Shown here: piece by piece, positions 24,880 through 33,800 of the stretch
Numbering within the stretch: position 1 is the first letter of the stretch
How the letters are laid out: each line of letters begins with the position of its first letter
Source of the DNA: CAZDCD01 sp964503885
GTDB taxonomy: Bacteria > Bacteroidota > Bacteroidia > Bacteroidales > UBA10428
Assembly: GCA_964503885.1 (NCBI GenBank)
Contig: CAZDCD010000011.1
Span: 62,001-126,000, forward strand
Direction: 5' to 3'
Length of the DNA: 64,000 nucleotides
Translations under genes and position numbers: made by a program
Notes under the pieces: generated by a model
What the model was told of the DNA's origin: nothing
The model's database searches: none
The model's input: the letters and a program-made list of their open reading frames with translations, nothing else

Positions 24880-26127
24880 CTAATCAAGGCAATGGAGTAC
24901 CAGTCCGCTCCGTAGTTTAGGTTCAAACCAGGTGGTTTTCGGGGGCATGATATTACCCGTATTGGCAATATTTATCAACTGCTTCATCGAAACAGGGTAT
25001 AGGGCAAATGCTGCAGCCATTTCACCTGAGTCAACCCTTTTTTTCAGTTCACCCAATCCACGTATCCCTCCGATAAAATCAATCCGTTTTGATTTCCTCA
25101 GATCGGTTATATCCAGGAGAGGAGCAAGTACCTGTTCGGAAAGTACGGTCACATCAAGACATCCTATGGGATCGCTGTCGTTGTAAGTACCTTCCTTTGC
25201 ATTCAGGCAATACCAGGTTCCTCCGATATACATTGAAAATTCATGCAACGTTGAGGGTTTGTATTCATCTTTCCCTTTCTTTTCGACCACAAACCACTCT
25301 TCAAGTTTTTCAAGGAACTGTTCTTTGGTATGCCCGTTCAGATCCTTCACAACACGATTATAATCGATGATAGTAAGCTGACTTGCAGGAAAATGAACGG
25401 CAAGAAAATAGTTGTACTCTTCATTTCCCGTATGCGCTGCATTTTTTAACTTCCGTTCCTCACCCACATGCGCTGCTGCAGCTGTACGGTGATGACCATC
25501 GGCAACATAGGTGAAGGGAACCTCATCCCTGAAAATCTGTTCAATTTGTTTTACAAGGTCTGCATCGCGTATGACCCACAACTTGTGAATTACACCGTCA
25601 GCAGCCCTGAAATCATATTCGGGTTTACTTTGTATGATCTCACCGGTGATCCGGTCGAGGTGGACATTGTCTTCAAATACAAAGAATACAGGTTCTGCAT
25701 TGAAATTAGTAATCCGGATATGATTCTTTCGGTCTTCTTCCTTATCGGGCCTTGTAAGTTCATGTTTGCGTATGACTCCGCCAAGATAGTCTGCTACAGA
25801 TGCACAACCCACTATTCCGTATTGGGTCTTGCCCCACAACGATTGAGCATAGATATAGTAACAGGGAACCCGATCCTGCGAAAAAATGCCGCCCTCAATG
25901 AGCTTTTCCAGGTTCTGCTTCCCTTTCAGGTATACAATATCGGAATAATGATCGGTATCATCGGGAAGATCGATCTCTGGTTTTACCACGTGAAGAAAAG
26001 AATGCGGATTATCTTTTGCGTCTTCCCTTGCTTCCTCAGAACTGAGTACATCATAGGGCCGCGATGCGATCAGGTTTACAAGCTCTTTCTTTGGCCTGAA
26101 GCCCTTAAACGGTTTAACTACTGCCAT
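24880..26127 (-). CDS. DUF1015 family protein
   Basis: This 415-residue soluble protein opens with VVKPFKGFRPKKELVNLIASRPYDVLSSEEAR, typical of DUF1015, and has RKHELTRPDKEEDR, the block TYVADGHHRTAAAAHV, and a C-terminal FALYPVSMKQLINIANTGNIMPPKTTWFEPKLRSG. The ADGHHR motif is reminiscent of nucleotide- or metal-binding loops, but no reaction is established. In many Bacteroidota and Firmicutes the gene sits next to serA and serC, as here (downstream of serA on the same strand, 231-bp gap). A link to serine metabolism is therefore likely but unproven. Confidence 0.9.
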   Translation of the reverse strand: MAVVKPFKGFRPKKELVNLIASRPYDVLSSEEAREDAKDNPHSFLHVVKPEIDLPDDTDHYSDIVYLKGKQNLEKLIEGGIFSQDRVPCYYIYAQSLWGKTQYGIVGCASVADYLGGVIRKHELTRPDKEEDRKNHIRITNFNAEPVFFVFEDNVHLDRITGEIIQSKPEYDFRAADGVIHKLWVIRDADLVKQIEQIFRDEVPFTYVADGHHRTAAAAHVGEERKLKNAAHTGNEEYNYFLAVHFPASQLTIIDYNRVVKDLNGHTKEQFLEKLEEWFVVEKKGKDEYKPSTLHEFSMYIGGTWYCLNAKEGTYNDSDPIGCLDVTVLSEQVLAPLLDITDLRKSKRIDFIGGIRGLGELKKRVDSGEMAAAFALYPVSMKQLINIANTGNIMPPKTTWFEPKLRSGLVLHCLD

Positions 26128-26211
26128 GTCTTTTTAATATAATTTTTAGTATGCTGTAGGGCCAAAATGTAAATGCAACTCATTCAAACGAATAAATCAC
26201 GGGTATGAATC

Positions 26212-26312
26212 CCCAAAGCAAGCTTTGGGAACTTATTCCGCAGCAGAACTACGGGGAACCGATCCCGCCTGGGGCGGGAGAGCTCAGCGCAGCTAATTAG
26301 ACCCTCCGCCTT
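26212..26312. repeat. Cluster of short perfect hairpins in the serA-DUF1015 spacer
   Basis: The spacer holds CCCAAAGC-AA-GCTTTGGG (26212-26229), then CCCGCC-TGG-GGCGGG (near 26265-26280), then CCGCC-TTC-GGCGG (near 26299-26312). The string GCGCAGCTAA between the last two, and GCAAGCTTTG in the first, recur in the gcvT-secA spacer (about 30532-30580). They look like remnants of a dispersed intergenic repeat rather than terminators, because T-runs are missing. Confidence 0.6.
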
Positions 26313-26358
26313 CGGCGGGATTGTTCTATATTCGCTAGGGTGTTTGAGTAACCCGGCT

Positions 26359-27282
26359 TTATTTATTCACCTGAAAAGTGGTATCTCCCTTCTTAATAAA
26401 GGCAACAATTTGTCTTGCCGCAGCCAGGCCGGCATTAATATTGGCTTCTTCAGTCTGGGCAGCCATTTTCTTCGGTGTAAAGAAATACCTGCCTTCATAT
26501 TCGCCCGCAATCTGTGTCTTGCAATCGGGAGCTATATCGGTAATGTATTTAAAGTCAGGCCTTTCTTTGAACATTTTCAGGAGCGACGCTTCGTGAATGA
26601 TCTCTTTACGGGCCGTATTAACAAGTGTGGCACCTTTTGGCATGGTCGACAATAAGGCAAAATTGATCATTTCTTTTGTTTCGCTGTTTGCCGGGATATT
26701 TACAGAAATATACTGGCATTTTTTGTAGAGATCTTTAATACTCGTTTCACTTTTTATGCCGTCGTTCTCAATGATTACGTTATCAATAAACGGATCGAAA
26801 GCAGCCACATCCATACCAAAACCTTTGGCAATATGTCCGACTATTTTCCCTATATTTCCATATCCGTGAATTCCCATGGATTTACCCCTGAGCTCGGTTC
26901 CGGATGTTCCGTTAAAACCATTCCTGATCAGGAAAAGCATCATTCCGAATCCAAGCTCGGCAACGGCATTTGCGTTCTGACCGGGTGTATTCATAGCCAC
27001 AACACCCTTTTCTGTTGCAGCCTGCAGATCAATATTATCGTAACCGGAGCCTGCCCGTACCGCTATTTTTAGTTTTTTCGCCGCGTCGATCACTTTCCGG
27101 TCCACGATATCGCTCCGTATAATAATGGCATCTGCATCAGCGACCGCTTTCAGGAGATCGTTCGGATCGGTATATTTTTCAAGCAGTACAAGTTCAAAAC
27201 CGGCATCTTTAACTATCTTGGCAATACCTTCTTTTGCCAGCGAAGCAAAAGGTTTTTCAGTTGCGAGAAGTACCTTTGTCAT
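26359..27282 (-). CDS. serA: D-3-phosphoglycerate dehydrogenase (short form)
   Basis: This 307-residue enzyme has the NAD-binding motif GYGNIG, the catalytic Arg in RAGSGYDNID and the Glu-containing block NTARKEIIHEASL. No C-terminal ACT domain is present, so serine feedback inhibition of the usual kind is not expected. The block that normally contains the catalytic His (TPH) reads TPKKMAAQT, so His is replaced by Lys. I recall the same replacement in Bacteroides and Entamoeba enzymes, so this is probably a lineage feature rather than inactivation. It follows serC after 37 bp. It oxidises 3-phosphoglycerate for serine synthesis. Confidence 0.9.
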   Translation of the reverse strand: MTKVLLATEKPFASLAKEGIAKIVKDAGFELVLLEKYTDPNDLLKAVADADAIIIRSDIVDRKVIDAAKKLKIAVRAGSGYDNIDLQAATEKGVVAMNTPGQNANAVAELGFGMMLFLIRNGFNGTSGTELRGKSMGIHGYGNIGKIVGHIAKGFGMDVAAFDPFIDNVIIENDGIKSETSIKDLYKKCQYISVNIPANSETKEMINFALLSTMPKGATLVNTARKEIIHEASLLKMFKERPDFKYITDIAPDCKTQIAGEYEGRYFFTPKKMAAQTEEANINAGLAAARQIVAFIKKGDTTFQVNK

Positions 27283-27319
27283 ATGCGTAGTTTTAGCTGA
27301 TTTTAATAATTAAACAGTG

Positions 27320-28390
27320 TTAATTTTTGGATTCAAACTCTTTCATGGCATCAACAAGTGCCTGAATGCTTTCTTTAGGCATGGCATTGTATATCGATGC
27401 CCTGAATCCGCCGACGGACCGGTGGCCTTTTATGCCGACCATTCCTTTTGAACCGGCAAATTCCAGAAACTGTCCCTCGAGTTCCTTGTATTTTTCATCC
27501 ATTACGAACGTTACATTCATTACCGAACGGTCATTTTCATCCGGAACGGTGGAGACAAAAAGCCTGTTCCTGCCGATTTCGTCGTAAAGGATTTTTGCTT
27601 TTTCAATATTCATTTTCTGGATCATTTTCAGTCCGCCAAGGTTTTTCAGCCATTTCATTGTCTGTACACAGGCAAAAACAGTAACACAGGCGGGAGTATT
27701 GTAAAGCGATTCGTTCTCAATATGGGTTTTGTAATCCAGCAGCGTAGGAATGGTACGTTCCACTTTTCCCAGAATATCATTTTTAATGATAACCACTGCA
27801 ACACCCGCCGGACCGAGATTCTTCTGGACCCCACCATAAATGATCGCATATTTCGACACATCAACCGGGCGGCTGAGAATATCGGAAGACGCATCAACCA
27901 CAAGGGGAACCGGGGAATCAATATCTTTCCTGATCTCGGTACCATAAATCGTATTGTTCGTGGTCACATGAAAATAATCGGCATCTTTCGGTATAGTATA
28001 ATTTTTAGGTATATACGTATAATTTTTATCTGCTGAAGAAGCCACCACCTCTGTATTTCCAACAATTTTAGATTCCTTTATGGCTTTTTTTGCCCATGAA
28101 CCTGTTTCAAGATAAGCAGCTTTTTTACTCAACAGGTTGAAAGGTACCATGCAGAACTGAAGGCTGGCTCCTCCCTGCAGGAAAAGAACCGAATACCCCG
28201 AAGGGATATCAAGCAATTCTTTCATCAGCGTCTGGGCTTCAGTATTTATAGCCGAATATTCTTTACTCCGGTGTGAGATTTCCATTAATGATAACCCGAT
28301 TCCATTCAGATTAAGAATATTTTCCGCGGTGCTTTTAATTGTAAATTCCGGTAAGATTGACGGCCCTGCATTAAAATTGTGTTTTTTCAT
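27320..28390 (-). CDS. serC: Phosphoserine aminotransferase
   Basis: This 356-residue class V aminotransferase starts KKHNFNAGPSILPE and has LFLQGGASLQF and the PLP-lysine block YGGVQKNLGPAGVAVVI, with GHRSVGGFRASIYNAM near the end. It transaminates 3-phosphohydroxypyruvate to phosphoserine (also used in pyridoxal synthesis in some bacteria). It is the first gene of the serC-serA(-DUF1015) unit, with a likely promoter about 60 bp upstream. Confidence 0.95.
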   Translation of the reverse strand: MKKHNFNAGPSILPEFTIKSTAENILNLNGIGLSLMEISHRSKEYSAINTEAQTLMKELLDIPSGYSVLFLQGGASLQFCMVPFNLLSKKAAYLETGSWAKKAIKESKIVGNTEVVASSADKNYTYIPKNYTIPKDADYFHVTTNNTIYGTEIRKDIDSPVPLVVDASSDILSRPVDVSKYAIIYGGVQKNLGPAGVAVVIIKNDILGKVERTIPTLLDYKTHIENESLYNTPACVTVFACVQTMKWLKNLGGLKMIQKMNIEKAKILYDEIGRNRLFVSTVPDENDRSVMNVTFVMDEKYKELEGQFLEFAGSKGMVGIKGHRSVGGFRASIYNAMPKESIQALVDAMKEFESKN

Positions 28391-28446
28391 AGAAATAGAA
28401 TTTATTTGTTAAACAGTTAACAACTAAAATTGAGCAATAAATTTAG

Positions 28447-28478
28447 CAAATTATATATAGTTACATAAATTTTTCAAA
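28447..28478 (-). promoter_or_regulatory. Likely promoter of serC-serA
   Basis: Minus strand: TTTG (28478-28475 region) is followed after about 19 bp by TATAATTTG, which matches the Bacteroidota -7 element except for one extra base between TA and TTTG. It lies about 60 bp upstream of the serC ATG. Confidence 0.45.
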
Positions 28479-28533
28479 GAAATAGTTCGGACAAGTTACC
28501 AACAGCACCATTGTTGAAAACTTCAATCCTTTT

Positions 28534-29274
28534 TTAATGAGTCTTTTCGATTTCTTCAAGCCGGACCAAGGCCCCGTTTTTCAGCACAGGTATAACGTTT
28601 GTCTGATCAGGTGTATGGCAGAAGTCCAGCACATCATCAAGATTGTTATTTTTAAGACGGTGTCTCTGGGCGACTTTTTCGATATATCCCATAAGATCCG
28701 GTTTTGCAAGCATCCACAAATCCATAGATGCTTTCGTCGAATCGCATATGGTATAATGTCCATCGCTCTGAAATATCTTCTCACACAATGCTCCGGCAAA
28801 CAGGGTATCTTCAAGGTTAAATTTATTTTTCCATCCGGCGCATAAAACCACCAGGTCTCTTTTTTTCTGCAGAATATAAACGGCCAGCGCCGAAATATTC
28901 AGGTAGGCACCGATGAGGACTCTATAACTGTCTTTGGCCATCATTATGCTGTTCGTACCATTAGTAGTGCTGTAGACGATTTCTTTTCCGCCGACACGTT
29001 CGGGTGTAAAATTGTACGGTGAGTTTCCAAAATCGGCAAAATCCCGGACTATCCCATCTCTTTCGGCAGCAACCATAAATCCCTTTTCCTTATAGGCTTT
29101 GGCTTCTTCAAGGGTACCTACGGGAATGATCTTTTTCACACCATTCATGAAGGCTGAACAAATCGCCGAAGTAGCCCTCAGGATATCCACCACTACCACA
29201 ACTGCCTCATTATTTATAAATTCGTTAAATAAAGCAGGTGAAAAACATACTTCGACTTTATGCTTGCTTTCCAT
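28534..29274 (-). CDS. 2-phosphosulfolactate phosphatase family protein (ComB-like)
   Basis: This 246-residue protein has the ComB motifs VVVVDILRATSAICSAF, AERDGIVRDFADFGNSP, and YSTTNGTNSI, with VVLCAGWKNKFNLEDTLFAGAL in the middle. ComB removes phosphate from 2-phosphosulfolactate in coenzyme M synthesis, but the family is widespread in bacteria that lack coenzyme M, where its role is unknown. No other coenzyme M gene is visible here. It is a single gene between serC and gcvT on the same strand. Confidence 0.88.
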   Translation of the reverse strand: MESKHKVEVCFSPALFNEFINNEAVVVVVDILRATSAICSAFMNGVKKIIPVGTLEEAKAYKEKGFMVAAERDGIVRDFADFGNSPYNFTPERVGGKEIVYSTTNGTNSIMMAKDSYRVLIGAYLNISALAVYILQKKRDLVVLCAGWKNKFNLEDTLFAGALCEKIFQSDGHYTICDSTKASMDLWMLAKPDLMGYIEKVAQRHRLKNNNLDDVLDFCHTPDQTNVIPVLKNGALVRLEEIEKTH

Positions 29275-29296
29275 AGATGAACAGTTCTCAAGCGCA

Positions 29297-29323
29297 CAAA
29301 GTAACTAAATATTTTCCGAAAAG
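29297..29323 (-). promoter_or_regulatory. Possible promoter of the ComB-like gene
   Basis: Minus strand TTACTTTG matches seven of eight positions of the -7 element TAnnTTTG, about 22 bp ahead of the ATG, with a T-rich -33 region (TTTTCGG). The match is partial. Confidence 0.3.
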
Positions 29324-29357
29324 AGGGAGCCGGAATGCGTTTTTGTTGCTTCAAAAA

Positions 29358-30452
29358 CTACGGCTTGTAAAAGGGCATTTTAACAATAGCGGCTTTAAGC
29401 GGCTTATTTCTGATTGTTACAAATAGTTCACTGCCATATTCACTGAATTCCTGTGGAACATAACCCATTCCTATGCCCTTTTTCAACACCGGCGACATGG
29501 TACCTGATGTAACTTCTCCTATTTTAGTTCCCCTGTAGTCAACTATATCATAATGTTGACGAGGAATTCCGCGGTCAATCATCTCAAAGCCCCTCAGCAC
29601 TTTCTTCACACCGTTCTTTTTCTGATCCAGAAGAAAATCTTTATCAATAAAGTCTTTACGCTCCGTAAATTTCGTGATCCATCCCAGTCCTGCCTCAATG
29701 GGTGAAGTGGTATCGTCGATATCATTCCCGTAAAGACAATAACCTGCTTCAAGCCGCAATGTATCCCTGGCAGCAAGTCCGATTGGTTTGATCCTGAAAG
29801 CTTTTCCGGCATCAAAAAGGGCGTTCCATATTTTACCGGCATACCTGTTATCAAAGTACAGTTCATAACCTCCCGAACCGGTGTACCCTGTGGCAGCGAT
29901 GATAACATCCGGTACACCGCCGACACTTCCCGTAGTAAAGGTAAAACTGTGCAACGACGACAGATCGGTATTCGTTACCTTCTGCAAAGTCTTACCAGCC
30001 ATAGGACCCTGTACCGCCAGCTGTGATATCCGGTCGCTTGAATTTTCTATTTCAACATTCTCATGATTATTCCTGACGATCCAGTCGTAATCCTTTTGGA
30101 CATTGGAGGCGTTAACTACCAGCAGGTATTTGTTTTGTTCATATTGGTAAATGATCAGGTCGTCGACAATTCCCCCTTTGCCATTTGGAAAACAGGAATA
30201 CTGTGCATTCCCGGATGAAAGTTTAGACACATCATTGGTAGTTATCTTTTGCAGGAGATCAATAGCTCCGGGCCCTTTCACCCATATTTCCCCCATGTGT
30301 GACACATCAAACACGCCCACTGCATTTCTTACTGCCAGGTGTTCATCTGTAATACCCGTATATTCCACAGGCATTTCAAAACCGGCATACTCAACCATAC
30401 GGGCATTCAGGCTTTTATGCATGGGATAAAAGGGGGTTCTTTTCATATTCAT
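29358..30452 (-). CDS. gcvT: Aminomethyltransferase (glycine cleavage system T protein)
   Basis: This 364-residue protein begins (M)KRTPFYPMHKSLNARMVEYAGFEMPVEY and has FDVSHMGEIWVKGPGA, RDTLRLEAGYCLYGNDID and GEVTSGTMSPVLKKGIGMGYV, all T-protein signatures. It releases ammonia from the aminomethyl-lipoyl H protein and passes the methylene group to tetrahydrofolate. The other gcv genes are not in the window. With serC/serA and fhs nearby it suggests active serine/glycine one-carbon metabolism, though they are separate transcription units. Two start codons (30452 and 30446) are equivalent. Confidence 0.95.
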   Translation of the reverse strand: MNMKRTPFYPMHKSLNARMVEYAGFEMPVEYTGITDEHLAVRNAVGVFDVSHMGEIWVKGPGAIDLLQKITTNDVSKLSSGNAQYSCFPNGKGGIVDDLIIYQYEQNKYLLVVNASNVQKDYDWIVRNNHENVEIENSSDRISQLAVQGPMAGKTLQKVTNTDLSSLHSFTFTTGSVGGVPDVIIAATGYTGSGGYELYFDNRYAGKIWNALFDAGKAFRIKPIGLAARDTLRLEAGYCLYGNDIDDTTSPIEAGLGWITKFTERKDFIDKDFLLDQKKNGVKKVLRGFEMIDRGIPRQHYDIVDYRGTKIGEVTSGTMSPVLKKGIGMGYVPQEFSEYGSELFVTIRNKPLKAAIVKMPFYKP

Positions 30453-30455
30453 AAA

Positions 30456-30482
30456 AATTGGTATCCGGCAAAAATACCAATT
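30456..30482 (-). promoter_or_regulatory. 27-bp inverted repeat overlapping the gcvT promoter
   Basis: AATTGGTAT and ATACCAATT form perfect 9-bp arms separated by 9 bp. The repeat covers the -7 element (30476-30469) and the expected start site. The transcript would contain only one arm, so a DNA operator is more likely than an RNA hairpin. Confidence 0.5.
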
Positions 30483-30499
30483 CTCACCGCATCAACAAA
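30469..30499 (-). promoter_or_regulatory. Promoter of gcvT
   Basis: Minus strand: TTTG (30499-30496), 19 bp, then TATTTTTG (30476-30469). This is an exact match to the Bacteroidota primary-sigma consensus TTTG-N19-TAnnTTTG. The start site should fall near 30462, giving a leader of only about 10 nt. Confidence 0.75.
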
Positions 30500-30835
30500 T
30501 GGGATTGATCATGTTTTTGCCGAATATTGGAGCGCAGCTAAGATCCCCGGCCTGCCTGTGGGCAGGGTAAGCAAGCTTTGAACTCTGTAAATTGTTATCA
30601 TATTGCGATAATTAATTATCGTCATCAGATAATTCAATTATCGTATCATGATAATTAATCAACTGAGATTATTATTGCATTAAAGAAACTCAACCATGCG
30701 TGACAATTATCAATTGAATTATGAACCCGTCACTCGTTACTTGTTACTCGTTACCTGTTAATCACATAATTACGCATCATTGTCAACTGTCTGCTGCCTT
30801 TCGCCAACTTCACGTACCGAACCCTGAACCTCCTG
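30500..30835. repeat. gcvT-secA spacer with palindromic GATAATT array and heptamer repeats
   Basis: This spacer holds no gene. It contains a GC hairpin (CCTGCC-TGTG-GGCAGG near 30556), the 16-bp perfect palindrome CGATAATTAATTATCG (30606-30621), and more GATAATT/AATTATC half-sites up to about 30660. Four tandem heptamers at 30734-30761 read TCGTTAC, TTGTTAC, TCGTTAC, CTGTTAA. The GATAATT array resembles that at 2040-2110. Confidence 0.7.
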
Positions 30836-33800
30836 TCATACCTGTGCACCAACCCCCGCCCTTCCGTGGCATTGCTTGTATTTTTTCCCGCTGCCGCACG
30901 GACAGGGATCATTTCTGCCCACTTTCTTTTCGACCCTTACCGGTTGAACCCGTTGTTCACGCTTTTCGGGAGAGCCGTCTCCTCCGCCCTGTAACGAGGA
31001 TCCGAATTCACTCTTCTGCGTTTCAAGCTTGCTTGTATCAAGCCTTTTCGGTGCCTGTCCACGCTGAACCTGTGAGGAATCCCTGATGGGTATATGTCCC
31101 CTCATCAGGATGCCCACCACTTCTTTATTCACTGTATCAAGCATTGTTCGAAACAATTCGAAGGATTCAAATTTATAAATTAACAGGGGGTCTTTCTGCT
31201 CATAGGTAGCACTCTGAACCGCCTGTTTCAGGTCATCGAGTTCGCGCAAATGTTCTTTCCATGCTTCATCACTGATATACAGGCAGATACTTTTTTCATA
31301 CGACCGGACCAGCTCATCGGATTCGGTGTTGTATGCCTTTTCAAGATTGGTGAGAATATTGTAGGTTTTTACACCATCGGATATCGGCACCACGATATTA
31401 TCATACACTTTCCCCTGTTTTTCGAAGACATCCCGGATCACCGGATTGGCCTGCTTGGCAATTGATTCCTGCTTGCGTTTATAGGTTTCACGAATTACTG
31501 AATACATCCGGTTTATCAGCTCGTCACTGTCGAGCTTCAGGTAATCTGACTCGTTGAAATCGGGTTCAATGGAAAGATTGCGCAGTACTTCAAACTTAAA
31601 TTCCTCAAAATCAACGTGGCCGTGAAACTGGTTAACAATACTCTCACACGATTCATACATCATATTGGCTATATCAACCTGGATGCGTTCTCCGAAAAGA
31701 GCATGTTTGCGCCGTTTATACACAACTTCCCGCTGCGAATTCATCACATCGTCATATTCCAGCAGTCTTTTACGTATACCAAAATTGTTTTCTTCCACTT
31801 TTTTCTGTGCCCGTTCTATTGAACGGGTGATCATACTGTGCTGGATCATTTCGCCTTCCTTAAGACCAAGCCTATCCATAAGGCTGGCTATACGGTCTGA
31901 TCCGAACAATCGCATAAGGTCGTCTTCGAGCGAAACATAGAACTGTGATGAACCCGGATCTCCCTGACGTCCGGAACGGCCTCTCAGCTGACGGTCGACC
32001 CGCCGTGATTCATGCCTTTCGGTACCGATTATGGCCAAACCTCCTGCATTTCTGGTTTCAGGTGTTAACTTTATGTCGGTCCCTCTCCCGGCCATATTCG
32101 TTGCAATGGTCACAGTCCCTGGTTTTCCGGCATCTGCAACGATTTCGGCTTCACGCTGGTGCAGCTTGGCATTCAGTACATTGTGCTTTATGCCTTTTAT
32201 CTTCAGCATGCGGCTGAGCAGTTCCGATATTTCCACCGAGGTGGTACCCACGAGTACCGGTCGTCCATTATTGATCAGGCTGACAATATCATCAATAACC
32301 GCATTGTATTTCTCACGTTTAGTTTTGTATATCAGGTCTTCCCTGTCGTCTCTGACTATTAGCCGGTGCGTCGGGATCACCACCACATCGAGCTTGTAAA
32401 TATTCCATAATTCACCCGCTTCGGTTTCTGCAGTACCGGTCATACCGGCAAGTTTATGATACATCCTGAAATAATTCTGCAGGGTTATCGTCGCAAATGT
32501 TTGGGTTGCAGCTTCCACCTTAACATTTTCCTTAGCCTCGATAGCCTGATGCAGTCCGTCGGAATACCTTCGCCCTTCCATAATACGTCCGGTCTGCTCA
32601 TCCACGATCTTTACCTTATTTTCAATAACCACATACTCCACATCATTCTCAAAAAGACTGTATGCTTTGAGAAGCTGGCTTACTGTATGTATCCTGTCTG
32701 ACTTTATGGCATAATCCTGCAGCAATACATCTTTCTTTTCAAGGATATCATGCGGGCTGAGACCGGAATTTTCAAGCTCGGCTACTTCGGCGCCTATATC
32801 CGGCATGATGAAGAAGTTCGGGTCATCCGATGAAGTGGTGATTATATCGATGCCTTTATCGGTGAGTTCAACTGAATTGAGCTTTTCTTCAATAATAAAA
32901 TACAGATCATCCGTGGCCTTATGCATGTTCTTGTTATTATCCTGCATATAGAAGTTTTCGGTCTTAAGCAGAAGGGCTTTATTTCCCTGTTCACTTAGGA
33001 ATTTTATGAGGGGTTTATTCTTGGGTAATCCTTTAAATGCCTGCAACAACTTAAATCCTCCCTCTTCGGTTTTTCCGTCTCCGATCAGTTTCTTTGCCTC
33101 CGCAAGCATGTCGGTGACCAGGCGCCGCTGCGCATTCACAAGTTTCTCCACCCTGGGTTTCAGTTCCTCAAATTCCTGGTTTTCACCTTTGGGTACGGGT
33201 CCTGAAATAATAAGGGGCGTTCTGGCATCATCAATAAGTACCGAGTCGACCTCATCAACAATGGCGTAATGATGCTTTCGCTGAACCAGGTCCTGAGGGC
33301 TAAGGGCCATATTATCTCGGAGGTAATCGAATCCGAATTCATTGTTTGTGCCGAAAGTAACATCAGCAAGATAAGCTTTGCGGCGACTTTCTGAATTTGG
33401 CTGATGCTTATCGATGCAGTCGACCGACAAACCGTTAAATTCATAGAGAGGCCCCATCCATTCGGCATCACGTTTGGCAAGATAGTCGTTAACGGTTACA
33501 ATATGCACACCTCTCTCTGCCAATGCGTTTAAGAATACGGGGAGTGTTGCCACCAGTGTTTTCCCTTCACCGGTGGCCATTTCTGCGATCTTGCCCTGGT
33601 GAAGAACAACACCACCTATCAGCTGTACATCGTAATGCACCATGTCCCATCTGATTTCATTACCACCGGCTAACCAATGGCTATGGTACCTTACTTTATC
33701 TCCATGAATCTCAATACTTTCGCGTGTAGCAGCCAGGTCACGGTCGAAATCGGTTGCCGTGGCCTCAAGGTATTCGTTCTCAACAAAACGTTTCGCGGTT

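Noticed and set aside
25468..26142. 224-codon plus-strand frame opposite the DUF1015 gene
   Set aside because: Antisense shadow of a conserved coding sequence; no signal or motif.
30734..30761. CRISPR-like repeats
   Set aside because: Units are 7 bp in direct tandem without spacers; no cas genes in the window.
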